Shown here: positions 16,010-24,708 of the stretch, piece after piece
How the letters are laid out: the number at the start of each line of letters is the position of its first letter
Numbering within the stretch: position 1 is the first letter of the stretch
Origin: Nephthysia sp036513515
GTDB taxonomy: Bacteria; Chloroflexota; Dormibacteria; Dormibacterales; Dormibacteraceae
Direction of reading: 5' to 3'
NCBI GenBank assembly: GCA_036513515.1
Contig: DATBYW010000336.1
Location: 1-58,873 of the forward strand
Length of the DNA stretch: 58,873 bases
Program-made: the position numbers and the translations under genes
Notes under the pieces: model-generated
What the model was told of the DNA's origin: nothing
What the model saw: only the letters and a program-made list of their open reading frames with translations
The model's database searches: none

Positions 16010-16096
16010 TTGCGTACAGTCGCGGGTCCAGCGGGACCCACTGCGGCCGCGGCCGCTGCGCCAGGCACCATCACCCAGCGGAGGTGGCGCCCGTGA
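16010..16096 (+). CDS. 28-codon leader ORF coupled to the lipoprotein gene
   Basis: A TTG codon at 16010 follows AAGGAGG by nine bases, the strongest ribosome site in the neighbourhood. The frame runs 28 codons with a six-alanine run and RRWRP at the end, then stops at TGA 16094-16096. That stop overlaps the ATG of the next gene (TGATG). A perfect GGGTCC/GGACCC hairpin and a GCGGCCGCGGCCGC palindrome lie inside it. This arrangement suggests a leader peptide or translational coupling device. It is too short for database proof. Confidence 0.45.
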   Translation: MRTVAGPAGPTAAAAAAPGTITQRRWRP

Positions 16097-17397
16097 TGCA
16101 ACGGCTTACCGTTTTCACGATTGCGGCGGCCGTAATGCTCGCCGCCTGCACCAGTCCGTTCGCGTCCTCCAAGCCCGAGATCAAGATCGGCAACGATGTG
16201 GTGGTCGGGGTTCCCCTGGCCTCCAGCGGCGACCAGGCGCAGGAGGGACTTCTGACCAGGCAGGGCTACGACCTCTGGGCAGACTGGGCGAACCGCGACG
16301 GCGGCATCCAGGTCCAGGGTGTGAAGCACCGCGTCCGCCTCGTTTACGAGGACGATGCGAGCCGGCCTGACATATCCGCGCAAGCGGCCGAGAAGCTGAT
16401 TACGACCGAGAAGGCGGCCTTCCTCCTCGGACCCTACGGGACGACCAACACGGCAGCAGTGGCGGCAGTCGCCGACCGGCATCACGTCCCTCTGATCGCC
16501 GCAAACGGCGCCGCTCGCCAGCTCTTCATGCAGGGCTGGCGTTATCTGTTCGGCGTCATCGCGTCGGCGGACCAGTACCCCGAGGCCGTAATCCACATGG
16601 CGCTCGGCCTGAACCCCAAGCCGACCACCATGGCCATCCTCACCGCCGATGACGCCGCCTCCCTCGCCATCGCGAAGGGAGCCATCGACTACGGCGCCAG
16701 CCAGGGCGTAAAGGTCGTCTACTTCAAGCAGTACAAGAGCGGGACCATCAACCTCTACGACCTGGTGCAGCAGGCGAAGGACCGGAATCCCGACATCTTC
16801 GTCAACTCAGGGCATCTGCTCGAGGCCATCGCCGCTCACAAGGCGGCCAAGGACCTCCGCCTGGACGCGAGGATGTTCGCTTACGCAATCGGGCCGGCCC
16901 AGCCGGAGTTCGTGCAGACGCTGGGCACCGCCGCGGATTACGTGGTGACCGCCGCTCCCTGGACGCCGCAGGCGCGTTACACGGCCTCCTACTACCTATC
17001 GGGACCGCAGTACGTGGCCGCCTACAGGAAGAAGTACAGCACCAAACTGGAACCCACCTACCTGAGCGCGGCGGCGACCGCATCGGGGGTCGTGCTGCAG
17101 CTGGCGATGGAGCATGCGGGCAGCCTGGACCCTGACAGGATCCGCGGCGCGCTGGTCACCCTCGACGCCACCACCTTCTTCGGCAGGGTGAAGTTCGACT
17201 CGGCCGGCCAGAACTCCTACAAGAACGTCCTGGTGGAGCAGATCCAGAGCGGCCAGATCCAGACCGTCTGGCCGCCAGAGGTGGCGTCCACCACGCCCCA
17301 GTACCCCACGCCGACCTGGACAGCCCGCTTCGGTCTGCCGGCCCAACCTCCAAAGGCCAAACTGCCAGGCACCGGGATGCCCCCCAGCAACAGCTGA
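16096..17397 (+). CDS. ABC transporter substrate-binding lipoprotein (branched-chain amino acid / Peripla_BP_6 type)
   Basis: A 433-residue extracytoplasmic receptor. The N-terminus is a lipoprotein signal with lipobox MLAAC, then a type I periplasmic-binding fold beginning IKIGNDVVVGVPLA. LLGPYGTTNTAAVAAVADRH matches the LivJ/LivK-like ligand-site region, and the second lobe has TMAILTADDAASLAIAKGA. ATG at 16096 overlaps the leader ORF stop. No permease or ATPase gene is near, so it is an orphan receptor. The ligand could be an amino acid, amide or aromatic acid. The C-terminal tail is proline-rich. Confidence 0.85.
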   Translation: MQRLTVFTIAAAVMLAACTSPFASSKPEIKIGNDVVVGVPLASSGDQAQEGLLTRQGYDLWADWANRDGGIQVQGVKHRVRLVYEDDASRPDISAQAAEKLITTEKAAFLLGPYGTTNTAAVAAVADRHHVPLIAANGAARQLFMQGWRYLFGVIASADQYPEAVIHMALGLNPKPTTMAILTADDAASLAIAKGAIDYGASQGVKVVYFKQYKSGTINLYDLVQQAKDRNPDIFVNSGHLLEAIAAHKAAKDLRLDARMFAYAIGPAQPEFVQTLGTAADYVVTAAPWTPQARYTASYYLSGPQYVAAYRKKYSTKLEPTYLSAAATASGVVLQLAMEHAGSLDPDRIRGALVTLDATTFFGRVKFDSAGQNSYKNVLVEQIQSGQIQTVWPPEVASTTPQYPTPTWTARFGLPAQPPKAKLPGTGMPPSNS

Positions 17398-17411
17398 CCG
17401 TAGAGCTTTCT

Positions 17412-17437
17412 CTCCCCCTGCAGCAGTGCAGGGGGAG
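17412..17437. terminator. GC-rich hairpin at a convergent junction (REP-like copy 1)
   Basis: CTCCCCCTGCA, GCAG, TGCAGGGGGAG: a perfect 11-pair stem with a four-base loop between the stops at 17397 and 17441. There is no T tract. It shares the CTCCCC/GGGGAG style of four other copies in the window. Confidence 0.6.
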
Positions 17438-17440
17438 GGA

Positions 17441-17692
17441 CTAGATCACACGATTTCGCCCCTCGACCGCCTCGATCCTGTCGAGCAGGCGGAGGATGAT
17501 CACCACCGCCTCGGTCGAGAGTCCAAGGTCACGCCTGAGACGGCGCGCCCGGCGGAGCTTGCGGAGCACCACGGCCTCCAGCGGTCCTTCGCTGATCGCC
17601 ACCACCTCGAACTGAACGAACTCGCGAACCTCCTGGCGCCTCAATCCCGAAGAGCGCGCCAGCCTCCGCAGAATCTGCTCTTCAGCCTCCAC
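17441..17692 (-). CDS. CbpM-like chaperone modulator (MerR-related)
   Basis: An 83-residue helical protein (EEQILRRLARSSGLRRQEVR, then LRRARRLRRDLGLSTEAVVI and LLDRIEAVE). This is the pattern of CbpM, which binds the J domain of CbpA-type DnaJ proteins and modulates them. GTG at 17692 overlaps the last codons of the dnaJ gene by 11 bases, showing tight coupling; the longer frame to 17767 would overlap dnaJ further and is unlikely. The pairing of CbpA and CbpM supports both calls. It lacks an obvious DNA-binding N-terminal HTH. Confidence 0.75.
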   Translation of the reverse strand: MEAEEQILRRLARSSGLRRQEVREFVQFEVVAISEGPLEAVVLRKLRRARRLRRDLGLSTEAVVIILRLLDRIEAVEGRNRVI

Positions 17693-18644
17693 GGGCGGAC
17701 GACTCACGCAGCTTCTCGGCAAACGCCCGCACCTCCGGCGTGAGCGGCACGGGGAGGCGAACGTCAACCTCCGCGAAGAGATCCCCCGCGCCCTCCCCGC
17801 GCATGTGTGGCATGCCGAGTCCTCGCAGCCTCAGGCGCCTTCCATTCTGTGTCTCCGGCGGCACCCGCAGGGAGACCGGCGTTCCTTTCAGGGTTGGAAC
17901 CATCACCTCACCGCCGAGCAGAGCCACGTCCAGGGGCACCGGGACGCGAACGTAAAGGTCGTCGCCCTCTCGGCGAAAGGTCGGATGGGGCCGCACCCGG
18001 ACCCTTATGTAGAGGTCGCCGGGCCGCCCGCCGTTGTACCCGGGCGTGCCCTGTCCGGCCACCCGCACGCGAGCGCCATCACGGATCCCAGCCGGTATGG
18101 TCACCTCTACCCGGCGGGGGCCCTGCGGCGTCTGGAGCTCCACGGTCCGGGTCGTCCCCCGGTATGCCTCCTCCAGCGATATCGTCGTCTCCGCCTCTAC
18201 GTCCTCACCCGACATCGGGCCCACGTCTGAGCGGCGACGGCCCGTCCGGGCTCCAGCCTGCCCCCCGTAGACGTCCTGGAAGAAATCGGAGAAGGGGCTG
18301 TCCGAGCCGAAGAGATCTTCGAGGTCCGCCGGGTCGACCGTCTGGTACTGGACTCTGCCGCCCTTCCCGAACGGCGCACCCTCTGGCCTCCCCGCCTCCT
18401 GCCAGGCTTCGTACTGCCGCCAGTCGGCACCGAACTGGTCGTACTTCTTCCGCTTCTCGGGATCGCCGAGCACCTCGTGCGCCTCGTTGATCTCCTTGAA
18501 CCGTTCAGTCGCCATGGGGTCGTTCGGATTAACGTCCGGGTGGTGCTGGCGCGCCAGCTTCCGGAAGGCAGATTTGATCTCCTTCTCGCTTGCCGTACGC
18601 GGCACGCCCAGAACTTCGTAATAATCGCGGACGCCTGTAGCCAT
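17682..18644 (-). CDS. cbpA: DnaJ-family co-chaperone (CbpA type)
   Basis: A 320-residue type II DnaJ. The J domain (DYYEVLGVPRTASEKEIKSA) carries the HPD tripeptide in ARQHHPDVNP that stimulates DnaK ATPase. A glycine/phenylalanine-rich stretch (FGSDSPFSDFFQDVYGG) and two beta-sandwich substrate-binding domains follow (VEVTIPAGIRDGARVRVAGQ, GRRLRLRGLGMP). There is no CxxCxGxG zinc finger, which separates it from DnaJ proper. It starts at ATG 18644 with AGAGGCAG upstream. It is followed by cbpM in an overlapping operon. dnaK and grpE are not in the window. Confidence 0.92.
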   Translation of the reverse strand: MATGVRDYYEVLGVPRTASEKEIKSAFRKLARQHHPDVNPNDPMATERFKEINEAHEVLGDPEKRKKYDQFGADWRQYEAWQEAGRPEGAPFGKGGRVQYQTVDPADLEDLFGSDSPFSDFFQDVYGGQAGARTGRRRSDVGPMSGEDVEAETTISLEEAYRGTTRTVELQTPQGPRRVEVTIPAGIRDGARVRVAGQGTPGYNGGRPGDLYIRVRVRPHPTFRREGDDLYVRVPVPLDVALLGGEVMVPTLKGTPVSLRVPPETQNGRRLRLRGLGMPHMRGEGAGDLFAEVDVRLPVPLTPEVRAFAEKLRESSARGG

Positions 18645-18727
18645 CTTCTGCCTCTATTTATCGCCCCTGGGGCTCAGGACCAAACCCTAGTCGTTGACGT
18701 GGGCGCCCGGCCAGAATTGTGCAGCTT

Positions 18728-19156
18728 ATGAGCAACGAACCAGACACGGGGAATGAGAACGCGGCCCATCAGCTGATCGAGGCTATGCCCTTCGCCAACC
18801 TGATGGGCGTGGAGCTCGGCGGCGCCAGCGCCCACGAGGTCCACGGCCGCCTGGCATGGTCTCCTCAGAGATGCACGACCGGGGGCGTTCTCCACGGCGG
18901 CGCCCTCATGGCCCTCGCCGATTCGCTGGGTGCCATCTGCGCCTTTCTGAACCTTCCAAGCGGCGCCGCGACGAGCACCATCGAGTCGAAGACCAACTTC
19001 TTCCGGGCGGTACGAGACGGATTCGCCGAGGCCGTGAGCCGGCCTCTGCATGTGGGCCGGACCACGATCGTGGTGCAGACCGACATCTTCGACGCCGAGC
19101 ACCGGCGCGTGGCGCAGGTCACCCAGACTCAGGCGGTGCTCTCGCCCAGGCCTTAG
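18728..19156 (+). CDS. PaaI-family hotdog-fold thioesterase
   Basis: A 142-residue hotdog protein. The signature TGGVLHGGALMALADS contains the HGG motif of the PaaI/YdiI class, and TIESKTNFFRAVRDG is the following strand pair. The enzyme should hydrolyse acyl-CoA thioesters, often aromatic or short-chain. ATG at 18728 gives the family length; three codons upstream are excluded. It is monocistronic between dnaJ (divergent) and the prolyl-tRNA synthetase gene. No ribosome site is evident, so a leaderless or very short-leader transcript is possible. Confidence 0.87.
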   Translation: MSNEPDTGNENAAHQLIEAMPFANLMGVELGGASAHEVHGRLAWSPQRCTTGGVLHGGALMALADSLGAICAFLNLPSGAATSTIESKTNFFRAVRDGFAEAVSRPLHVGRTTIVVQTDIFDAEHRRVAQVTQTQAVLSPRP

Positions 19157-19329
19157 GAGGGGGGCTTCCGGGGCAAGGGAACGCTTGACCACCTGGCGGT
19201 TGAAACCCTCCTGCCAGCCCTCCCGCGACTCGGGGGGAACTGATACACTCGCTGGCCGGCACGGCGATGGCAGGCAAGCCGCCTTCTCTTCCGGGCTAGG
19301 CCTCCCCCTCTATCGTTGCCCTGATCACC

Positions 19330-21039
19330 ATGCGACTGTCTCAGCTCTTCGCCCGCACGCTACGAGAGGCGCCGGCCGACGCCGAGGCGCCCTCTCATCA
19401 GCTGCTGATCCGCGCTGCATTCATCCGCAGGCTCATGGCCGGCGTCTACATCATGCTTCCGCTCGGCTTCCGCAGCCTGCGCAAGATCGAGGAGATCGTC
19501 CGCTCGGAGATGGACGGCGCCGGGGCGCAGGAGATCCGGATGCCGATCCTCCTTCCCTCCGAGCCGTGGAAGATCACCGGCCGCTGGCAGGCGTATGGCA
19601 ACGAGATGTTCAAGCTGGTCGACCGCGGAGGACGTGATTTGGGGCTCGGCCCGACTCAAGAAGAGGTCGTGACGCCACTGGTGGCTGCCGAGTTCCGCTC
19701 TTACCGGGACTTGCCGGTGAACCTTTACCAGGTCGAATGGAAGTATCGCGACGAGCTCCGGCCCCGCTTTGGGCTGGTGCGCGGCCGGGAGTTCCTGATG
19801 AAGGACGCCTACTCCTTCGACGCCGACGTGGAGGGCATGCGCCGTTCGTACGAGGTCATGGTCGAGGCGTACAGGCGCGTCTTCGACCGCTGCAGCCTCG
19901 ATTACGGCGTCGTCGAGGCGGATTCCGGACTCATCGGGGGCGACGTCAACCATGAGTTCCTGGCCCGCACCGCGGTGGGCGAGGACGTCTTCGTCGTCTG
20001 TGAGAACGGCGATTACGCCGCCGACCTGGAGGCTGCCACTTACCAAAGCGGCGACGAAGCCTCCGACGAAGAGCTCGCGCCCCTGACGGAGGTGGCGACA
20101 CCTGGACGGCACACGGTTCGCGACGTGGTCGATTTCCTGGGACGAGCGCCCTCCCGGCTCCTGAAGACCCTGATGTACCGCGCCGACGGTTCGCCCGTGG
20201 CCGTCCTTGTGGCCGGGGATCGCGATGTGAACGAGCACAAGCTGGGCCGCGCACTGGGTGCGAAAGAGGTGCGGATGTTCACCGACGACGACTTCGCAGC
20301 CAGCGGACTAGTGAAGGGCTACCTCGGGCCGCAGAGTCTCCCCGCCGACGTCACCATAGTCGCCGACCGCTCGGTGCGCGGAGGCAGGAACTGGATCACC
20401 GGCGCCAATCAGGTCGACCAGCACGTTACGGGGGCCAACGAGGGCCGCGACTTCCGAGTCGACAGATGGGAGGACGTGGGCCTGGTCCGCGAGGGCGACC
20501 GCTGCCCCCGTTGCGGTGGCTCCCTGCGGCTGGAGCGGGCCATCGTGGTCGGTCACACCTATCAGCTGGGCACCCGGTACTCCAAACCGCTCAAGGCCAC
20601 TTTCCTGGACGAGGCCGGGAACGAGAAGCCGTACCTCATGGGGTGCTATGGCATTGGCATCTCGCGGATCCTGGCAGCCGTCGCCGAGCAGCACCGTGAC
20701 GATCGAGGACTGATCTGGCCCAAGGCGCTGGCCCCCTACCAGCTGGTGGTGATCGCGGCCAACATGGACCAGCCGGAGGTCGTCAGAACGGCAGAGTGCC
20801 TGTACGAGAGGCTGCTCTCCCAGGGCCACGAGGTGGTCTTCGACGACCGCGACGTCACGGCAGGCGTCAAATTCGCCGACGCCGACCTGATCGGTTACCC
20901 CGCGCAGCTGGTGGTGGGCTCCCGAGGACTCCGCACCGGTACCGTCGATCTCAAGCTGCGCTCGAGCGGCGAGCGCAGCCAGGCGCCGATCGACGACGCC
21001 CCGTCAGCCGTCGCCCAGCTGCTCCAGGAAGCCCCCTAG
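19330..21039 (+). CDS. proS: Proline--tRNA ligase
   Basis: A 569-residue class II aminoacyl-tRNA synthetase of the bacterial type. The N-terminus (MRLSQLFARTLREAPADAE) and motif 1 region MAGVYIMLPLGFRSLRKIEE are typical. Motif 2 is in WKYRDELRPRFGLVRGREF, an INS-type editing insertion runs through VDFLGRAPSRLLKTLMY, motif 3 is in GCYGIGISRILAAV, and a C-terminal anticodon-binding domain closes it. Length matches family norms. It charges tRNA-Pro, one gene for which lies at 7104-7180. Its TAG stop is part of a CTAG that also encodes the stop of adk on the opposite strand. Confidence 0.96.
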   Translation: MRLSQLFARTLREAPADAEAPSHQLLIRAAFIRRLMAGVYIMLPLGFRSLRKIEEIVRSEMDGAGAQEIRMPILLPSEPWKITGRWQAYGNEMFKLVDRGGRDLGLGPTQEEVVTPLVAAEFRSYRDLPVNLYQVEWKYRDELRPRFGLVRGREFLMKDAYSFDADVEGMRRSYEVMVEAYRRVFDRCSLDYGVVEADSGLIGGDVNHEFLARTAVGEDVFVVCENGDYAADLEAATYQSGDEASDEELAPLTEVATPGRHTVRDVVDFLGRAPSRLLKTLMYRADGSPVAVLVAGDRDVNEHKLGRALGAKEVRMFTDDDFAASGLVKGYLGPQSLPADVTIVADRSVRGGRNWITGANQVDQHVTGANEGRDFRVDRWEDVGLVREGDRCPRCGGSLRLERAIVVGHTYQLGTRYSKPLKATFLDEAGNEKPYLMGCYGIGISRILAAVAEQHRDDRGLIWPKALAPYQLVVIAANMDQPEVVRTAECLYERLLSQGHEVVFDDRDVTAGVKFADADLIGYPAQLVVGSRGLRTGTVDLKLRSSGERSQAPIDDAPSAVAQLLQEAP

Positions 21040-21818
21040 GGAGATTCTCTCCCGCTTGCGGGAGGGTTAGAGAGGGGTCCTCCTCGAGCTGCGGCTATTG
21101 ACGACCCGCCCCCAGCCGGGGTCTCACCTGCGCCCGGTGTAAGACGCTCGGTGGCCTTCAAATCGGGGGCCGGCAAATCATGCCCGAGCACCGCCAGAAT
21201 GCGCTTGGCCACAACCTCTATTGAGCCGCGGCCGTCGATCTCTGAGACCAGTCCCTGGGCTCGATAGTGATCGAGCACCGGAAAGGTGTTCTCGATGTAG
21301 ACGAGGATCCTACGACGAGCGGTCTCCGGCCGGTCGTCGTCGCGGACGAGGAGCAGGCCGCCATCGTCTTCACAGCGGTCCGGGCGCGGTTGGGTATGGT
21401 CGAAGGCGTAGCTCCGGCCACAAACCGAGCACGTCAACCGGGCGCTGATACGGCGTACCAGCTCCTCCTCCGGCACCGCCAGATAGAGGATGCGATCGAA
21501 GCGCACGCCCATCGCCTGCAAGAGTCGATCCAGCGCGATGGCCTGGGCGACCGTGCGCGGAAAGCCGTCGAGCAGGAAGCCGCGGTGGCAGTCCGGGCGG
21601 CGCAGGCGCTCCTCGATGATGTCGACCATGAGCTGGTCGGGGACCAGCTCGCCCCGCTCCATGAGCCGGCCGGCCTCCAGCCCGAGCGGCGTGCGCAGCG
21701 ACACCTGGGCCCGGAGGATGTTGCCGGTGGAGATCTCCGGGATGCGCAGGGACTCGCTGAGGCGGTCCCCATGGGTGCCCTTGCCGCTTGCCGGGGGGCC
21801 GAAGAGCAGGAGTCTCAC
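21036..21818 (-). CDS. adk: Adenylate kinase with a repeat-derived C-terminal tail
   Basis: A 260-residue nucleoside monophosphate kinase (AMP + ATP to 2 ADP). The P-loop is LLLFGPPASGKGTHG (Ala where most have Gly), followed by ISTGNILRA, GFLLDGFPRTVAQA and a long LID. The LID bears a zinc-type cluster CSVC...C..D (C-x2-C-x15-C-x2-D). The core ends about VVAKRILAVLGH. The last 45 or so residues are low complexity and end PLSNPPASGRESP, which is the translation of the GC-rich hairpin element at 21047-21074. The real ancestral stop was probably earlier. Convergent and four bases overlapping with proS. Confidence 0.93.
   Translation of the reverse strand: MRLLLFGPPASGKGTHGDRLSESLRIPEISTGNILRAQVSLRTPLGLEAGRLMERGELVPDQLMVDIIEERLRRPDCHRGFLLDGFPRTVAQAIALDRLLQAMGVRFDRILYLAVPEEELVRRISARLTCSVCGRSYAFDHTQPRPDRCEDDGGLLLVRDDDRPETARRRILVYIENTFPVLDHYRAQGLVSEIDGRGSIEVVAKRILAVLGHDLPAPDLKATERLTPGAGETPAGGGSSIAAARGGPLSNPPASGRESP
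21047..21074. repeat. REP-like hairpin (copy 2), inside the 3' end of adk
   Basis: CTCCCG, CTTG, CGGGAG is a six-pair stem with outer CTCTC/GAGAG pairing. It lies at the convergent proS/adk junction and is read through by adk. Confidence 0.5.
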
Positions 21819-21824
21819 GGCTGG

Positions 21825-22337
21825 TCAGGTCGACTCGCCAGGCCGCATCGGTGCCGCGTGCGCTCTCTCGAACCGCTCCTGTGAAGTGGCGATCTCGCGT
21901 TCAGCGGCCTCCCGATCGTCCCAGTTCAAGGTGTCGGTCTTCTTCCCCGGCTCCAACTGCTTGTAGATGTCGAAGAAGTGCTTGATCTCCAGCGTCACGA
22001 AGGTGGGAACCTCGTGGAGGTCTCGCCAGACCATCCGGACGTCCCAGCTGGGGACCGCCAGAATCTTGGCGTCGCGGCCCTTCTCGTCCGCCATCCAGAG
22101 GACGCCCACGGGCCGGCACCACATGTGGCAGCCGGGGAAGGACGGCTCGTCTACGATCACGAGCACGTCGAGCGGATCACCGTCTTCCGCCAGCGTCCTG
22201 GGGATGAACCCGTAGTCGGCGGGATACCTGGTCGATGTGAAGAGCTCCCGGTCCAGCCAGATGGCGCCCGACTCGTGGTCCATCTCGTACTTGTTACGGC
22301 TGCCCTTCGGAACCTCCACGATGATCTCGAGCTTCAT
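21825..22337 (-). CDS. ppa: Inorganic pyrophosphatase (family I)
   Basis: A 170-residue soluble pyrophosphatase, hydrolysing PPi to two phosphates with magnesium. Motifs are EVPKGSRNKYEMD, RYPADYGFIPRTL, and the metal-binding signature DGDPLDVLVIVD with its three aspartates. ATG at 22337 follows GGAGAGG by five bases; GTG two codons upstream is less likely. Its stop lies seven bases before the adk start, so ppa and adk probably form one transcript. That makes sense, as both pull adenylate and PPi metabolism forward. Confidence 0.95.
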   Translation of the reverse strand: MKLEIIVEVPKGSRNKYEMDHESGAIWLDRELFTSTRYPADYGFIPRTLAEDGDPLDVLVIVDEPSFPGCHMWCRPVGVLWMADEKGRDAKILAVPSWDVRMVWRDLHEVPTFVTLEIKHFFDIYKQLEPGKKTDTLNWDDREAAEREIATSQERFERAHAAPMRPGEST

Positions 22338-22412
22338 CGACACCTCTCCGCTTTGACATTGACGAACATCAGTCCTCTCCTGGGCGCACTCCAGCCGGCG
22401 TGCCGGTTGCGC

Positions 22413-24446
22413 TCAGAACAGGAGCCGTCCGGGCGTGGGGAGGTCGGCGTGCTGCGCGGTCTGTTCGGTCTGTATCACGTGCATGACGGCGTTGATGAGC
22501 GCCAGGTGGGTGAAGGCCTGCGGGAAATTGCCGAGATGCCTCCCGGTTCGGGGATCGATCTCTTCCGCGTAGAGCTCCAGAGGGCTTGCGTAGGACAGCA
22601 TCTTCTCGCAGAGCTGGCGCGCCCGCACGTGCTCCCCGATCTCGGAGAGGGCGGAGACCAGCCAGAAGGAGCAGATCGCGAAGGTGCCCTCTTCCCCGCT
22701 CAGGCCGTCGTCGGTCTCATCGACCTTGTAGCGGCAGACCAGACCATCAACCGTCAGCTCCCGGGCGATCGCCATGACGGTGGCCTTGACCCTCGGGTCG
22801 TCGGCGGGCAGGAAGCGCAGAAGCGGAAGCAGCAGCAGCGAGGCGTCCAGCGCCTTGCTTCCATAGCACTGTGTGAAGACTCCTCTGTCGTCCACGCCGT
22901 TGTCGCAGATGTCGCGGTGCATCTCGTCCGCCGCCGCCTGCCAGCGCACGGCGTCTTCCCACTCTTCCCGAATGCGCGCCAGCCTGGCTCCCCTGTCGGC
23001 GGCCACCCAGCACATCACCTTGGACGACGTGAAGTGCCTGGGCTCGCCCCTCACCTCCCACATCCCGCGATCCGGCTTCCGCCAGTTCTCCAGCGCCTGC
23101 TCGACCTGATGCTTGACGATCGGCCAGAGCCGTTCGTCAAGGTGGTCACGCGAGCGAACGTGGAGGTAGACCGATTCGATGAACGCGCCCCACACGTCGT
23201 GCTGCCGCTGGCTGTAGGCCCCGTTCCCGATGCGGACTGGACGGGCGCCCTCATAGCCGTTGAGGTGATCCAGCGTGTGTTCCTCGAGATCCTTCTCGCC
23301 GTCCACCCCGTACATGATCTGGAGATCCTGGTCGCGCTCGGCCACGTCCGCGATGAAGTAGAAGAAGTCGTTGGCCTCCCAATCGAAGCCCAGCGAATAG
23401 AGGCCCCACAGCGTCAGCGAGGAATCACGGATCCAGCTGTAGCGATAGTCCCAGTTGCGCTCCCCGTGTGGCGTCTCCGGCAGCGAGGTCGTGGGCGCCG
23501 CAACAAGCGCTCCGGTGTTGGCGTAGATCAGGCCCTTGAGGGTCAGCGCGCTCCGCTGAATGTAGCTGCGCCAGCGGTGGTCCGGGAAGGTGCCGCGCGC
23601 CAGCCAGTGCTGCCAGTGGTGCGCCGTCCAGACCAGCCTCTTGTAGGCCTCCTCGAAGGACCGAGGCGGCGGGTGCTCCGACCAGGACAGGGCGCAGAAC
23701 CGCGTGTCCCCTTCCTTCACCAGTGTGCGCGCGATTGCCCGCGGGCCCTCGAAGCCGATCCGCATGTCCGAGGTCAGCTTCAGCCTCAGGTCCACTCCGT
23801 CGGCCTGCGCCACGCCCTCGTTGTATCCGTGGTCGGTGTACTCCCAGCGCGCTCTCTTGCGGCCGTAGTCGAACGCCGGTTCGCAGTCGAGGACCAGCTG
23901 GACCTCACCCTGCACGCAGCGCACGGTGCGCAGGAGGACGTGGGTCGCGTCGTAGTCCGCCGGTGAACGGCGGAAGGTGTGCGATCGCTCGTTCTCGTGA
24001 TGCCAGGGTCCGATCAAGAGGAGGTCGCGAACGATCACCCAGCCTCCGTTGGACTCCCAGCTTGTCTCGAGGATCATGGTGCCCGGCAGGTACCGACGCG
24101 AGGCAGGCACCATGACGTCCGCCGGTCCCAGCCGAAAGCCTCCAGCACCGCGATCGAGGATGGTGCCGAAGACGCTCGGTGAGTCCATCCGAGGAAGGCA
24201 GAGCCATTCCACGTTGCCGCTGGGAGCCACCAGGGCGGCGACTTCGCAGTCGGAGAGGAAGGCGTAGTCGGCGATGGGCGGGAAGGGCGAGACACCCGCC
24301 AGCTCCCCCAGTTCCTCTGCCGCCGCTGCCGCTCGGGCGGCCGCCGCCTCTGCGGATTCCGATCCATTGCCGACTCGGGGTGCGAGGGGCGGAGCCCCGT
24401 CCGGCCCTCCCGACCGACTCACGCCGGCTCTGACTCGTCGCGCCAT
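22413..24446 (-). CDS. Glycoside hydrolase family 15 protein (trehalase/glucoamylase-like)
   Basis: A 677-residue GH15 enzyme. After a disordered alanine-rich N-terminus comes the N-terminal beta domain (IADYAFLSDCEVAALVAPSG, WLCLPRMDSPSVFG), then the alpha/alpha-barrel. The barrel has the hallmark NWDYRYSWIRDSSLTLWGL, EEHTLDHLNGYEGARPVRIG and a catalytic-region ending LYAEEIDPRTGRHLGNFPQA. This subgroup includes actinobacterial trehalases and glucoamylase-like proteins, so trehalose is a likely substrate, but glucans cannot be excluded. No signal peptide, so it is cytoplasmic. Upstream of ppa and adk on the same strand, 75 bases away. Confidence 0.92.
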   Translation of the reverse strand: MARRVRAGVSRSGGPDGAPPLAPRVGNGSESAEAAAARAAAAAEELGELAGVSPFPPIADYAFLSDCEVAALVAPSGNVEWLCLPRMDSPSVFGTILDRGAGGFRLGPADVMVPASRRYLPGTMILETSWESNGGWVIVRDLLLIGPWHHENERSHTFRRSPADYDATHVLLRTVRCVQGEVQLVLDCEPAFDYGRKRARWEYTDHGYNEGVAQADGVDLRLKLTSDMRIGFEGPRAIARTLVKEGDTRFCALSWSEHPPPRSFEEAYKRLVWTAHHWQHWLARGTFPDHRWRSYIQRSALTLKGLIYANTGALVAAPTTSLPETPHGERNWDYRYSWIRDSSLTLWGLYSLGFDWEANDFFYFIADVAERDQDLQIMYGVDGEKDLEEHTLDHLNGYEGARPVRIGNGAYSQRQHDVWGAFIESVYLHVRSRDHLDERLWPIVKHQVEQALENWRKPDRGMWEVRGEPRHFTSSKVMCWVAADRGARLARIREEWEDAVRWQAAADEMHRDICDNGVDDRGVFTQCYGSKALDASLLLLPLLRFLPADDPRVKATVMAIARELTVDGLVCRYKVDETDDGLSGEEGTFAICSFWLVSALSEIGEHVRARQLCEKMLSYASPLELYAEEIDPRTGRHLGNFPQAFTHLALINAVMHVIQTEQTAQHADLPTPGRLLF

Positions 24447-24582
24447 TCCACCCCCAGGCTTAACAGGAGTACTTGGGCGGATAGTACAACCCGGATGGCC
24501 ATTCCACCAGACCCACCATCTGCCTCCGATTGCACTACCGGCGGATTTTCCACCCTACCAGGGGAGGGGATAAACTCGGTGG

Positions 24583-24708
24583 ATGAAGACTGTGGGCGTG
24601 CCCGAGGAACGGACGGTCCCGCACGAAGATCCCGTGCAGGCGCCAGCGGAGACTGAAGTGACGCCCGCGCCGGAGCCGGCCAGAGGGGGCGAGCCCGCCA
24701 CGGTGTGA
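24583..24708 (+). CDS. 41-residue Pro/Glu-rich ORF coupled to the next gene
   Basis: ATG at 24583 opens a frame of 41 codons (MKTVGVPEERTVPHEDPVQA, then an E/P/A-rich tail). Its TGA at 24706-24708 overlaps the ATG of the next gene as TGATG. GGGGAGGGG lies about 13 bases upstream. No family recognised. The overlap and acidic low-complexity composition suggest a real small protein or coupling leader, but proof is thin. Confidence 0.4.
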   Translation: MKTVGVPEERTVPHEDPVQAPAETEVTPAPEPARGGEPATV

